From: Proteles cristata cristata | Lineage: Eukaryota > Chordata > Mammalia > Carnivora > Hyaenidae | Direction of reading: 5' to 3' | NCBI GenBank assembly: GCA_017311185.1 | Contig: JAESUZ010003377.1 | Coordinates: 682,001-746,000 of the forward strand | DNA length: 64,000 nt | Part shown: positions 35,201-46,989 of the stretch, one piece after another | Layout of the letters: each line of letters begins with the position of its first letter | Position numbering within the stretch: position 1 is the first letter of the stretch | Program-made: the position numbers and the translations under genes | Notes under the pieces: model-generated | What the model was told of the DNA's origin: nothing | The model's input: the letters and a program-made list of their open reading frames with translations, nothing else | Databases searched by the model: none

Positions 35201-35929
35201 GGTGTGCGGTCTGCCGCTCCGAGTCACACAGGAGGCCAGGCCACCGTGTGCCAGGCGGCGGTGAGGGGGGCCTCGTGACCAGCCCAGATGAGGAATACTC
35301 GGCACCCCCGGTCCCCGCCAGTGACCAGGAAGAACGAGTCTGCAACACAGTCACAGGGGTGAGAAGAGACGTCCCTCATTGGCCTGGGGCTGCTGGTCAG
35401 GGGGCAGACTCCCGTCTGACAGTCATCAAGAGGCAAAAAAAATCGGCAGTAAAAGGGGTTGTGATATGTCAGTGTTAGTCATCAAGTTACTGTCTGCCTT
35501 AAAAAAAAAAAAATCAAATTAATACTTGTCAGATCAACCCACTTTGTACAAGGAAGTTATTTTAAAGGGAGCTTTCTACTGCTTTAAAAAGGAAGCTAGT
35601 CAATCCTTTAAAACAAAAAGTCCTTAGATATGCTGATAACTTCTCCAGTATTTATTAACTTAGAAAAAGCCTTTTCAAGGTTCACCCCGGATACCACTTG
35701 GGGACAGGAACGCCTGGCCGGTGCCACTCACTTTACTGACAAAGAAACAGAGGCTTGCTTGGTTTTACTGAGATGGACCCAGATTAAAATGCCAGATTCG
35801 GACACGGAAGAGACAGGCGGCGTCTTCCCCGGGTCCGTGGCTGCCCCGCCCCTACTGACCGCGCTGGTTAATGACACGCACGTGCCATGTCCGAGGCTCA
35901 AGTTCAAGGCAGGAGTTTAACCTCCTGAA

Positions 35930-36290
35930 GCCGTGGCAGGGGCTGAGACAGAAAGGGCCATGCGGAGGAGCGACGGTGTTCGCAAAGCTCGCAGGCAGAG
36001 AGCGGGGCTCGATCCGCCCGACGGCACGGGGAAAACCGGCCGCCAGTGCGAGCGGGAGCCAGACATACTGGCCCACTGCCTTCCTCCCGGCCTTTCCGAC
36101 CCGGCGACCCAGCAACCCGGGCTGCCTGCTGGAACGGAGCGTGACAGGGGAATGTCAACACGGAGAGTTTCCAGAATGCGCAGGCGGGCTCCGACCCGGC
36201 CAGCTGGGCCTTCTCCGTGGTTCCGCACACGGGGAACACCCTGACCCCCCGCTCCTCCCGGCGGGAGCAGACTTTTGCTGCTATAAACGG
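35930..36290. promoter_or_regulatory. CpG-dense block with a downstream TATAAA
   Basis: CpG density is clearly above that of the adjoining AT-rich sequence. A plus-strand TATAAA sits at 36282-36287. It could be a small CpG island, an alternative promoter or simply GC-rich DNA; there is no transcript evidence. Confidence 0.25.
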
Positions 36291-36609
36291 CCGGCTGGTG
36301 GTGACCATCCTTATCACTAAGCTTCCTGGGAGCTCTGGATTACCCTCTCAGGAGGGCTTTCTAGCAAGAGTAGGAAGCGTTGCCAAACACTTTCCTGGAA
36401 AGTTACAGCAAGTCAGACTCGCAGCTGCCGAGGGTGCTCCCTCTCCCTCCCCTGCCAGCGGTTTTTGTTCAAGCAAAGCCTCTCGGAATACGGCGAGTGG
36501 GGAAAGGGATACTAAAGTTTAAATTCACATTCCTTTGACCATTACGGTCTGAAGTTTTCAAATACCTATTACTTCCTGTTCCTGGCTTTCTAAAAAAAAA
36601 ACATAGGCA

Positions 36610-36786
36610 TTTGCTTTTATTATATTTAAGTTTTTATTTGGGAGGGGAGGGACAGCGAAGCGGAGAGAGAATCCCAAGCAGGCTTGAGCTGTAGGCGCAG
36701 AGCCCAGCCGGGGGCTCCATCCCACAAACTTTGTGACCACGGCAAGAGCCGCATGCTTTAACTGACTGAGCCCCCAAAGGCCCCCC
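36610..36786 (-). repeat. SINEC, diverged reverse copy
   Basis: Body (AGAGAATCCCAAGCAGGCTT) and a worn head (GACTGAGCCCCCAAAGGCCC). T-rich tail side on the left. Confidence 0.8.
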
Positions 36787-37689
36787 TATTTCCTGCTTTA
36801 TGACTATTATTTTGTATCCTTTGCTCAATTACAGCCTAAAACTTCATCCTATCCACTGCAAACATCCCCCCATTCTGTTGCTTTGCACGCACACAAATCC
36901 ACTTGCTGCCTCGATAAAGTCTTAATTACACAGCCGTGTATCGATCTTTCCTTTGTGATTTCGCCTTGAAACCCAGAAAGGTTTACTTTAATGAAAACCC
37001 TGAGAAACATTCACAGCTATTTTCCTTTATTTAGAAAAATGACTTGTGTACTGACATTAACGTACAGGAAATTTATTTTGCCACTTGGTGAGGAACTTTA
37101 CAAAATTCACTACCCAACGGCCAAGCAGTCACTCCGATGTCAGTCCCTGAACAATCTGTCCCCTGCTGGCTGACGTGACATCACCTCTGTGCTCGGAAGG
37201 TGCGCAGACACCGGGGCCTGAATCCGGTCTGCTCTGTGCCATCAGCCCGCAAATGATTGTAACAACATCAGTCTTTATTTACGACGGAAGTGTGGCCACA
37301 TTGCCGACCTGGAAGGTGTAGCACCTTTCTACGTCAAAGTCTCTTACCAGCGATTTTTTGCCTATGTTTCCTTCCAAACGAACCTTAAAATACTCTAATA
37401 AAGTCTCCCGACCTCCTCCTTCCCTCACAGAAGTAACCCCACTGCGATTTTGCCGGCACGGCATTGGTAACAATGGGCGTCTTTACGGGCTTGATTATTT
37501 TCTTCTAGGAACATGGTAGGTCTCATTTATTTAAAAATGAGTCCCAGGGCAGTGAGTGTGGAGCAAAGACTGGCAAACTCTCTCTTGTAAAGGAACAAAG
37601 AATAAATTAAACTCTGGGGACCACACATTCTTTGTCACAAATGCTGGCAATCATGCCTCCAAAGGGTGTCAGTCTGATCCTTCTATTAC

Positions 37690-38075
37690 TTGCTTTTGGC
37701 CGAGCACCTCATCTCTCACCTGGACTCACTGCAGCCTCCCACTCGGTCTCCCGCATCCCATTTCCTTCTCCCCCCGACCCCAAACACACACTTTCCTGAG
37801 AACAGCTGGGGGCCTCTTTACAAATGAAATCGCTCCCGGCATCTCCCTGCACTTGGAATAAACCTAGCAGACTTATCGGGACTCCATGATCTGGCCCCAC
37901 CCAGCCTTCCACGACCTTAGTTCCTTTTTTGGTACTTTTCATTTTCTGAATGTAAATCATTTCTGCCCCAGGACCTTTGCACTGACAGTTCCCTTTGGCT
38001 GGCAAGTTCTGTCCCCCCAAAACTTCACTTTTGCCACTCAGGTCTTGTTCACTGCTCCAGGAAGGCCCCATCTAA
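37690..38075. repeat. L2-like relic
   Basis: CCAGGACCTTTGCACTGACA, TTCCCTTTGGCTGGCAAG and ACTCAGGTCTTGTTCACT resemble the L2 3' region. Confidence 0.5.
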
Positions 38076-38769
38076 CCGCTCCCCACACTCACCCTGACCT
38101 CTCTATGCCCGACTGTCCCCACCTGCAAGAGGAAGGGAACACAGTGTTGGGAGCTCCCACGACAGATGATGCCCACATGCAGCACACAGGGCCTGAGGCA
38201 CAGCAAACAGTCCACAGAAGTAAGGACCCACCGCCCATACAAGCCCTGTACTTTCCATCAAGAAGGGCTCCAAGTCCCTGCGAAATATCCTTTTGTTACA
38301 CGGCCTTGCTGCTTCCCGACTGTACCACCGTGGTCCGGAACGCTACGATTCTGCCGTGGCGAGGAATTACACCAAGCTGCCGCAGGTCCAGGAGCGGGTT
38401 CGGGTTTTAGGGTAACTCAGCAAGCCGTGCCCAGGAACTTGCCTTTTGGCAAAAACCTAAAGGCCACTGGGCCAGGGAGAGGACGGTCCTGTACGTGGTC
38501 ACGTTTTTCTGATGCCCTCGGTAATGAGGCTGGAGTGTACCCACCCCTGCAAAACGCAGCTGACCTCCCGTACCCGCAGATGGGACTCACTGGGGACACA
38601 GCATCTGTGTGGACCATCGAGTCCAGAGGCCACGACTGGGGCGTACCCTCCTGCGCCGTGACTGGTGTCTGTCTAAACAGGGGAATGTCGGGCGCAGAGG
38701 GAGATAAGCAGAGGGGACAGGCCCGTACCGGCTTCTGCCTCCAGCCTCGGAGGGAGCCACCGCCGTGGA

Positions 38770-38880
38770 CGCCATGATCTCGGACGCCTGGCCTCTGGAA
38801 CCGTGAGAGTGAATTTGCTGTCTTCAAACACCCGGCCTGTGGTTCTTGTGACGGCGGCCCCAGGAACACACCCCTGTGCC
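38770..38880 (+). mobile_element. Fragment of the same LTR-type family (3' part)
   Basis: ATGATCTCGGACGCCTGGCC, CTGGAACCGTGAGAGTGAAT and TTGTGACGGCGGCCCC follow the 3' end order of the 58925 element. Confidence 0.5.
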
Positions 38881-39071
38881 GCGCGCTCTCCCGCGCCTCC
38901 CTCTCTGTCACGTCTCATACAACAGGGACACCGGGACGCAAACAAGGTCCTAAAACAGTCACGGACTCGGCTGAAAAATGTGACCTTGCCTCCACACTTC
39001 CAGAATGTTCCATCCCAGGGTCCCAAACTGCCAGGGCATCGCTGATGAGTGCTCGCCTCAGGCTCCTGAAG

Positions 39072-39196
39072 GAGGAGTCGACTCCAGGCTCTCAGCTGTC
39101 AGCACAGAGCCGGACGGGGGGCTCGAACTCACAAGCTATGAGATCGTGACCTAAGCCGAAGTCGGACGCTTAACCGACTGAGCCTCCGGGGCACCG
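39072..39196 (-). repeat. SINEC fragment lacking the tail half
   Basis: Reverse copy of the head and body only, from CTCCAGGCTCTCAGCTGTCA to the head CCTCCGGGGCACC. No CT tract or poly(A). Confidence 0.85.
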
Positions 39197-41704
39197 CTGG
39201 AAGGTATTATTTAATGAAAACCAAACTGGGGCTTTGGAACAAGCCACCTTCCCGAAGATGCTGGCGCTTTCTGGGCATCGTGAGGAACCCATCAGAAAAC
39301 AGGAGGTGAGGGAACTAACTAACATAAGGAAGTGAAGGGTGCCCCTCGGCCGACCACAAGGCTGGGGGGGCCCTTCTCCCCCCAGGGCGCCACCTCAGGG
39401 GCTGGTGGCCAGGGTCGGGTGTCTCCTGGTGGGGCCGGCCGGTCTGCCGCAGTCTACGCACCAACGGGAAAAACGTTTGGGAACACACGTCAGCCCCTAG
39501 GAGCCCACGGCACTGAAACCAAGCACAGAGGCAACACCACGGACAGAAGTCTCTGGTAGCAGCCGCGTGGGAAGCCAGCTGGGAGAGAAGATCAGGCCCC
39601 GAGCAGCCCAGGCGGCCCCTGTGCATGGGCACTTTGGGTTTAACGTCTGCTGGCACAAACTGGATCTCACCGTTATTGATTCATCAAGAGAAAGGCCAGG
39701 GAAGGGAGGGCTGCTCTGGAGCGTCTGGCGTGACAGTGAGGACACGCGCCCGCGCCTTCTCCCCGGAGGCCCACCCTGTCTGCAGCCTTTCACACCCCCC
39801 TCGCTGCACCTTGCACGCTCGGCACGGGCCTCTCGCCCCCTAGCCGGCCCTGCTCGGAGTCCCTGCTCTGTCCGTGTTCGGCCGCGGGCCTCGGCCTCCT
39901 CCCCTGATGCTCAGCACACTTCAGTTATCACCCACATCGCCCTCCGCCCTGTTGGACTGCACTGGGGGCTAAACTTAGGGGAGGTGGGACATCGCGACAA
40001 AAGCCGGGCTCCAGGGTCAATCTGAGTGTAAGCACCGGCTCGAGCTGTGTGCTCCTGGCCAAGGTACTTAACCTCTCTGAGCCTGCGTCACGCGCAGGAA
40101 CCCCTGCCCTGCCCCATGACACTGTGGCCCCCACCGTCCCCATGGAGGCACATGGAGCAGCACAGGGGGCCCCGCACAGCTCTGTACCAGGCACGCGACT
40201 CCGGGGTCTCCCACAAACCACAAACCCTCCGCGTTTCCACTTGGCGACGTCACCATTTATTCAAAACCAAACTCCCGGCTTTCTCAGCCGTGAGGACCTC
40301 CCCGCGCCCCCCCTTCATCAGTGACGTCACTGCTCCAAGCTCCCAACTCTCGGCTTCATGGTGCCTCCGCTTCCTTTCTATAAAACAGGACAACGAAAAG
40401 CGTGTGGATGAAATCTGCTAACCCGGCCACGTGCCCGACCCGGACCATCTCCTGGCGTGGTTAGTGGGTGTGCAGATAAGCCGGCCATCCAACCAGCCAA
40501 GCTCCCCTGGGTGGGAGTCTGAGCGGCACCGGACCACAGAAACGCACAGCCGAGCGCCTGGGAAAACGCCCCGCGTATTGTGAGGCCCGGGCGGCCCGGA
40601 GCGCACGGCGCATCACTGTCAGACGCAGAGCCCACTCTCCGGGTCTCCGCAGACGCCCAAGGCAAAGGCGAGCTAAGTACAGAGCAGCTCTACCTGTAGG
40701 TGGAAAGGGGGGCTGGAACCGTCTGCAGGGGGAGCCGGGTCCCACCCACCTGCCCGCCGGCTGCCCCTCCCTCTCCACACGGACGGATCCCTGGAGACCC
40801 AGCCGCCCGGAGTAGAAAGCAGACCCACCGCCTTGGAACACTTCCCGTGCGCCAGACACGGCGACCTCCCCGTAGGCACACGTGCCCGGGAGACAAGCAG
40901 CGTCTGTCCGCGTCCCGGGGGAGACCCGCCCAAGGATGTCTGCAGTGGCTCCCGTCCTCACAGCCCCAAGCCGGAATCAGCCCGTGTCCGCCAGCGGGAA
41001 GCGCTCACACGCCCGACACCACAGACCAATCCCGCGGGCATCACGGGAAGGAAAAGCCAAACAGAAGAGAGCGAGAGCGCACAGCACGTGACGCGCAGAG
41101 CAGTCGAAATGGACTCTGGAAACCCGGATACTGGTTGAGGGGAGACGGCAGGATGGTCAGGGAAGGGCCCAGAGAAGGTTCTCTGGGGACGGGAACACAG
41201 CCTGATGGGAGCGTGGTCACCCAGGTGGGAGTGAGCGTAAAACCACGTGCTCAGGACCCAGGCGCCATGTGTGTAAATACGGTAAGAGCGCACCTCGCCC
41301 AGCCTATCATGAAGCAGCCAGAGCAGAAACGTGGAGCTGCTGACCCCACGTCGGGGAGCGTGTCAGGCCTGCAGAACTGGGTTGAGAACCCAGGGCTCTG
41401 GGTCCCAGCCTGGGGCTCCTCAGAGGGACAGAACTTCTGCCACGGCGTCTCCAGTGACAGGAGGGTCTCCCTGCAGTAGACAGAGCCCCCGGGTACCATC
41501 TACAGTCACCCGCTGAGGCCCCAAACCTGGCCCCCACGTGCCCACACTCACCAAGGAGAGCAGGCGACGGGCCTTCCTCCCGGTCAAGGTTGAGGGTGAA
41601 GGCTTCCGAGCCACGGACAAAGGCTTCCGTGGCCAGCACCGGCATCAGCCGGCACACCACGGCACCCTCCCCGAGCCCCACGGCTCACGAGGCTGGGACC
41701 CGAC
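39197..41704. other. GC-rich non-coding stretch
   Basis: Apart from a MIR-like fragment near 40010-40110, I see no recognised element and no coding similarity. CpGs are frequent between 40400 and 41100. Confidence 0.4.
40010..40110 (+). repeat. MIR-like relic
   Basis: GAGCTGTGTGCTCCTGGCCA and GTACTTAACCTCTCTGAGCC follow the MIR core. Confidence 0.65.
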
Positions 41705-42285
41705 AGAGGGGCCAGTTTCCCACGGCTGCGGGAATAAACCGTCACGAACTGGGTGGCTTCAAACAAAGGAACTACTCTGTCCCCTCTGTCGATCCCGGCC
41801 TCTCCTCGGCCCCAGGTGCTCTTATCTCTGCTTCCGCACCACACAGCCTTCTTTCCGGTCGTCACACAGATGCCTTCTAAGGACACTAGTCACGGGATCG
41901 GGGCCCCCTCGACTCGGGCATGACCTCAGCGTAAAAAAATTTTTTTAAGTTTATCAGTTTTGGGGGGAGGGGGAGCGAGTGCGCTTGCAGGTGGGGGAGG
42001 GGCAGAGAGAGGGAGAAAGGACCCGTGTGTGTGAGCAGGGGAGGGACAGAGAGAGAATCCCGAGCAAGCTCCTCGCCATCAGTGCCGAGACGGACGCGGG
42101 GCTCGAGCTCATGAACCATGAGATCAGGACCTGAGCCCAAATCAAGAGTCAGACGCTTTACCTGACGGAGCCCCCCAGGCACCCCTGACATGACCTCATC
42201 TGACCTGAACCGATTACATCAACAAACACCCTTGTGCCAACTAAATTCACATTTTGAGGCTCCAGGTGGACCCCAGCTTTGAGCG
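41705..42285 (-). mobile_element. Ancient LTR-type repeat relic, split by a SINE
   Basis: CCCACGGCTGCGGGAATAAA and CACGAACTGGGTGGCTTCAA are the inverted 3' end. After the SINE (41929-42188) the 5' part resumes (CATCTGACCTGAACCGATTA, ACATTTTGAGGCTCC). The family resembles MaLR-type solo LTRs; the exact name is uncertain. No viral gene is present. Confidence 0.6.
41929..42188 (-). repeat. SINEC inserted in an LTR-type element, 10-bp target-site duplication
   Basis: Reverse copy flanked by CATGACCTCA at 41919-41928 and 42189-42198. The flanks continue one older element (see 41705-42285). Confidence 0.88.
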
Positions 42286-43414
42286 ACGCTCCTGCCCCTC
42301 GCACGTCAACGACGACGGTGAGGGAGGGGCCTCGGGCTGGCTGCTGCCGTGCAACCTCGTGCGCACCTGGGCCCGGCAGGCGGGCAGGTAACAGAAAACC
42401 GTGTGAGGCCTGGGACGCGGCCAGGCCGCAGGGGCACGGGGTCACTGGCAGTACAAGCCAGGGCCCCTTCCCTCGCGACGCGGGCCACACACCCCACTCA
42501 GGCACGAGAGGCGGAGGCTCACTTTGGGAGCTCAGAGGACACACAGGTTTGGGAACACAACGCAGGGTGGCCTTGGCAGGGGGCCCCGCTTCGCCCCTTG
42601 GGCCCCATTAAGAGAACCTGACGGAGCCCGGAACTGGCGCCTGTCCCACCCGGAGCACATTCTGACCACCTGCCCAGCTGGCCAGGTCACCCGCTGCGGT
42701 CCTTGGCCCCTGCCCTGTGCTACATGCAGACGTGCGGGCCGGGGCAGAGGCCAAGGCGCATTCCCGTCACCGGGTCCTGTCCCTGCTGCCCCTCCGGCGG
42801 CCAGCTGTCCCTCGGGGTGCCCTGCAAGCCTGTGCAGGGCAGAGAGGAAGCTGCCGGGAGACGTCGGGGTCTTTACACCAGTAAGCTTCTCTCCGTGCCA
42901 ATGCCACACCCGCGGTCACCAGCCCAGGCGCCCAGGCGCCCGCACAGTGGCACCTGATCACTTGACTATGGCCGTACTCAACTGCGGGCGAGGACGGGGT
43001 CCTTCGGCAGCCCCTGCAGCGCCCTGGGCACGGTGACAGTCGCTCAGGAAACGCCTGAACCAGTGAACGGCCTGCGGGCTGTCCCAACCGCCCGGTGTAG
43101 GGACGTGGCTGCTTCTCCAAAGCCAGACGTCACAGCCTTCCTGAGGCCTGCCTAGCGCAGTCTGCTGCCCTGAAAACCCCAAGGGTCACCGGAAGGGGAG
43201 TCTTCCTTAATTTAAGTCAACCGCACAGATGCATCGCCACACGCCACGTCAGCTGCTGCGAGAACACGGAGAGGAGGAAGACCGTCCCTGCTCTGAGCTG
43301 GCGCACAGAAAGGCCGAAGACACGTACATGAACTACAGAAGCCGTCACGAGGCGACACAGATAACCACACCCACTGCTGTCAGTTAAGCGACCCTCCCAG
43401 CGACCCCCCACCTC

Positions 43415-43810
43415 AAATGAAAAGACCCATTAAATCCCAACTCCCAGTGTCTGTGAACTTGGTATCTGGAAACAGGGTCTTAGCAGATGTGATCAGGTTC
43501 AAACAAGGTTATGCTGGATTGGGGGGGTGGGGGGGCCCCAAGCACAGGTGTCCCGATGGGAGGAGGAAGATGTGGCTGGAGACCCGGACTCCCACAGAGG
43601 GAGGGAGGCCACCTGGAGGCGGAGTGGAGGGCTGCAGCCACTGACTGATGATGGGTGACCGTCCAGACTGGGGTTAAACCGATGCCAAGGCTTCCCAGAC
43701 GCTGGGGAGAGGCAGGGACGGGCTCTTCCAGAGGAAGCGTGGCCCCCGCAGGTGCCCGGGTTTCACGCCTGCAGCCTCGGGCTGTGAGACTGAGTGCCTG
43801 TTGTGCGGTA
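43415..43810 (+). mobile_element. Ancient LTR-type repeat relic
   Basis: The 5' landmarks (AAATCCCAACTCCCAGTGTC, GGAAACAGGGTCTTAGCAGA) and 3' landmarks (GCCTGCAGCCTCGGGCTGTG, then TTGTGCGGTAACAGG) match the same family as 58925-59345. Confidence 0.55.
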
Positions 43811-43849
43811 ACAGGCACACACAGCATTTGTTGGTCGCTGAGTGACGGT

Positions 43850-43990
43850 CAGGCTCTATTCTAGGCTGTTCCTGAGACAGCCAATAACTCCTCCGCGGTA
43901 CCAGAGAGAAACTGAGGTTCGGAGAGGCTACAGAGCCGGTCCGAGGCCTCGCAGCTCCCAAGAAGCGGGCGAAGGGTTCTACGAGCCTAC
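43850..43990 (-). repeat. MIR-like relic
   Basis: GAGAAACTGAGGTTCGGAGA and the following worn CAGCTCCCAAGAAGCGG match the inverted MIR core. Confidence 0.55.
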
Positions 43991-45195
43991 GGCAGGAGCC
44001 CGCCTGCCCGCCTCCTGGGGCTGGCATGAGCCTTGCACGCGGACCAGAGGGACCAGCTCATTTCTAGACGATTCCAAGACCACTGCATGTCCTGCCCCTC
44101 CAGGCAAACCTCGGCCCAGCTCCTGGGGACCAGGGCAGGACCCCAGAGTTGTGCTGCTGTGGTGGAGGTAACGGGGGGTCGGAAGGCTGCTCCCATTTCT
44201 TTTTCTCAAGTCAAGGCAGCAATCAGCAACCCTGGCATGAATCATTCTCTGTTTCTCACAGAGCCTCGGCCACCAAGTCTGTGCCAGGTGGAGATAACGT
44301 GGACTTCAGCTGACCTGACACTTCCTATGGGGACAGAGAGCGGACCAGAGGCTCTAGAAGCCATGCCTTCTGATAATTCGCAGCTTGTTTTCCCAGGAGT
44401 TCTGATGGGGACACAGAAGAGGCGCTTTTGGACCTCTGGAGCGGGTGACATGGAGCAAAGGACAGCTGGGAGAGAAGCTTTTCTTTTGTCTCCAGCTAAA
44501 AATCAAAAGTCCCTGAGTACGACCATTCTGTACAGAGGCGAAGAAAGGGACGGGAGAGGTGGCCACGCCCACGTAGCAAGGACACCACCCGGAAGGTCAC
44601 TGTCCTCTGCGCTGCTCTTCACAGGTCGTGCACTGACACCCGGCTGACGCTCGGTGCCATCTTCGATTGGCCCCGGGTCCTAGTTACTTGGGTGCATGTC
44701 TCATCCGGCAGCTTTCTCACCACTGGGGCCTTGCACGCCATGACTACTCTCTCCTCTCTCCCTGTGCTGGCCTTCGAGGGCACCCGTGTCTTCCCAGTTC
44801 CCCCGCGGCTGGTCCGCCCACCTTCCTTCAGAGATGGCCCTCCATCCACCGGCCCAGAGTGCCTGGTGGCCCACTGCCCACCCCCATCTTTCTGCTCTGG
44901 TGGCTTGGGGCATGCTCCTCAGGGGGCCTCGCCACAGCCGGGCCACCCTAGGCAACGGCGGGTGGGGGGGGGGGTCTCTGCTGGTCCCCAAACCCCTGTG
45001 TCTATGCACCACCCTCACGGACACTGCCTCCCACACCCACTCAGGATGCCAACACGCTGGCCTTCCCCCTACCCCGCACCCCTGCATTCCCATCCTGGCA
45101 CAGGGCACCACTCAGGAGTCACCCATCCTAGACCCCCTTCTGCCAACCCGCTGACTCTCTGATTGGAACAGAAAACTCTTTCTGGAAAACAGTAT

Positions 45196-45395
45196 TTCTC
45201 AACCTCGGCCCTACCGCAGTGGGGGCCCTGCTCACATCTTGCCGTGAGGCTGTTCTGTGCATTGTGGAAAGGCCAGCCGCAGCCCGGCCTTTACCCGCCG
45301 GATGCCAGAGGCACCCCCAGCCCCAGCTTCGGCCACCGGCCGTGTCCCCAGACGCTGCCCAATGTCCCCAGGAAAGCATTGCTGCGAAGGGCCAG
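45196..45395 (-). mobile_element. MER20-like DNA transposon relic
   Basis: TTTCTCAACCTCGGC, CTGTTCTGTGCATTGTGG, GATGCCAGAGGCACCCCCAG and AATGTCCCCAGG follow the MER20 consensus order in reverse. MER20 copies in other mammals sometimes act as hormone-responsive regulatory elements, but nothing here shows that. Confidence 0.75.
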
Positions 45396-46317
45396 ACGGT
45401 GAGTTTCTCAGGCTCTGGGGGCCTCTACTATAGCTCAGCTCTGCTCCCCAAGGGCCAAGATGCACTCCTCTCTGTGGTCTGGACGCTGGTGGAGACGGAA
45501 ACCCCCAGGCCGGTGGCCCCAGGGGGTGAGGGGGTGAGCTAGGCGTGCAGAGCCCGCTGGTCCCAAGAAGCCTCCACCCCACAGGCTCCCTCTGGGCGGT
45601 TTTTGTATCGCTCTTAAAAATCCATTGAAAATAAAAGGGAATATGCTTTGTTTCCCATAGAAATGTTATTCTTCAGATTTCTGACTGATCCATTCTTTAC
45701 TAAGACCCAGGAATATTAGGTAGGACACCGCCCAAAGCAGCAAGTAGCCCTTCTGAGATTTCCTTGGCCACATTCATCTCCAAAGGAGAAAGGGAGAGGG
45801 GAGGGGAAGGGAGGGAAGAAGACAGAAAGGAGGAGGAGGAAAAAGCCTGGCTGGTTCCAAGCAGGAAGAGATAAAGGAGGCGAAGTCCAAGGTCCCACTG
45901 CCCACCTGCTGTCCCGTTTCTGTCTGCACCTGCTCTGCAGGTGGGAAGAGTCAGTGCCCGGTGCATGCTCCCAGTGTGGGGAGGGCAGCATCCTCAGGTG
46001 CCCCCACTACAGTCAGCCCAGGACAGGATTAGTGGCTGGAGCCAGGGGGCGAGAGACGGGCAGCTGCAGGGTCACCCACACTGTCAGGGGCACGGGGACC
46101 CGACCTTGGGATGGCCGGTGCAGTTGCTTAACAGAGGCTGAGTCCCGGGCATGAGGGGACTCCTGGGTGGCATGTTGTTCAGAGCCATAGGCCTAGGCCC
46201 CACTTCTCCTTTCCCGCCCCCACCACGTTTTGCTATAAGATGTGTGTTAAACCTGAAAGATCTGGTTGTCAGGGAGGGTTCAGTAAACCTCTGCCTGTTT
46301 TTGTTCTTTAAATTTTT

Positions 46318-46511
46318 TTTTTTAATGTTTTTTATTTATTTCTAGGAGAGAGAGAGACAGTGTGAGCAGGGGAGGGTCAGAGAGAGAGGGAGTCACAGAC
46401 TGAAACAGGCTCCAGGCTCCGAGCTGGCAGTCAGCACAGAGCCCGACGCGGGGCTCGAACCCACAAACCACGAGATCATGACCTAAGCTAACTAAGCCAC
46501 CCAGGCGCCCC
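46318..46511 (-). repeat. SINEC, GGCAG-insertion variant with internal deletion
   Basis: Reverse copy flanked by TTTGTTCTTTAAATTTTT at 46300-46317 and 46512-46529 (18 bp, perfect). About 21 bases of the tRNA-like part are missing: CCTAAG runs straight into CTAACTAAGCCACCC. Confidence 0.92.
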
Positions 46512-46529
46512 TTTGTTCTTTAAATTTTT

Positions 46530-46639
46530 AAAAACAGTTTTGTTTGTTTAAGTAATCTCTACACCCAACGAGGGGCTCGAAGTCACGACCCTGAGATCAA
46601 GAGGCGCACGCTCTTCCGACCGAGCCAGCCGGGTGCCCT
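46530..46639 (-). repeat. Older carnivore tRNA SINE (short type)
   Basis: Reverse copy with AAGTAATCTCTACACCCAAC and head GAGCCAGCCGGGTGCCC. The variant SINE at 46318 inserted next to or into its A-tail. Confidence 0.8.
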
Positions 46640-46989
46640 TGCATCTGCTTCTAGTCTGATGGGTCCCCAGATGGTGGGGGCAGGACAGTGTGGACATGAG
46701 GTGGCCGAGAATGGCAGCGGCCAACCAGGTCAGTCGGGGTCTGAGAAGTACAGGTTCCGGGGCCCTGCCCTGGCGTTTCACTGGGTGGGGACGGGCCAAG
46801 CTGTCACTCGAGAGTCCCGACAGGAAGCATCCTTTGAAGGGACTTTAATCAAAAGGAATTAGGTCAAGCCCTGGTTCTCGGGACTGGCACGGGGGCAGGA
46901 TGGGGGACTGGAGCCCAAAGGGAGAGGTTCCTCCACGAACCGGAAGCCGAGAGAAGAGAGCTCGCAGAATTTAGTTAGAACATCAAGCA

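Larger units (their letters stand above)
30373..36609. other. Non-coding stretch, probably intronic or 5' flank of SH3BP4
   Basis: Mostly unique GC-rich sequence. Contents noted: an L2-like relic (about 31700-31960), an E-box-bearing duplication (32211-32275), an AT-rich patch (31030-31130 and 35470-35660) and a CpG-dense block (35930-36290). No supported gene. Confidence 0.5.
36787..39071. other. Non-coding stretch with AT-rich unique part and L2-like relic
   Basis: 36800-37680 is AT-richer unique sequence. 37690-38075 resembles an L2 3' region. 38770-38880 resembles the 3' end of the LTR-type element seen at 58925-59345. No gene supported. Confidence 0.45.
42290..46299. other. Non-coding stretch with old repeats
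   Basis: Contains an LTR-type relic (43415-43810), a MIR-like fragment (43850-43990), a MER20 copy (45196-45395) and short G-runs (43521-43536, 44962-44973). A GA-rich tract lies at 45784-45842. No gene supported. Confidence 0.45.
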
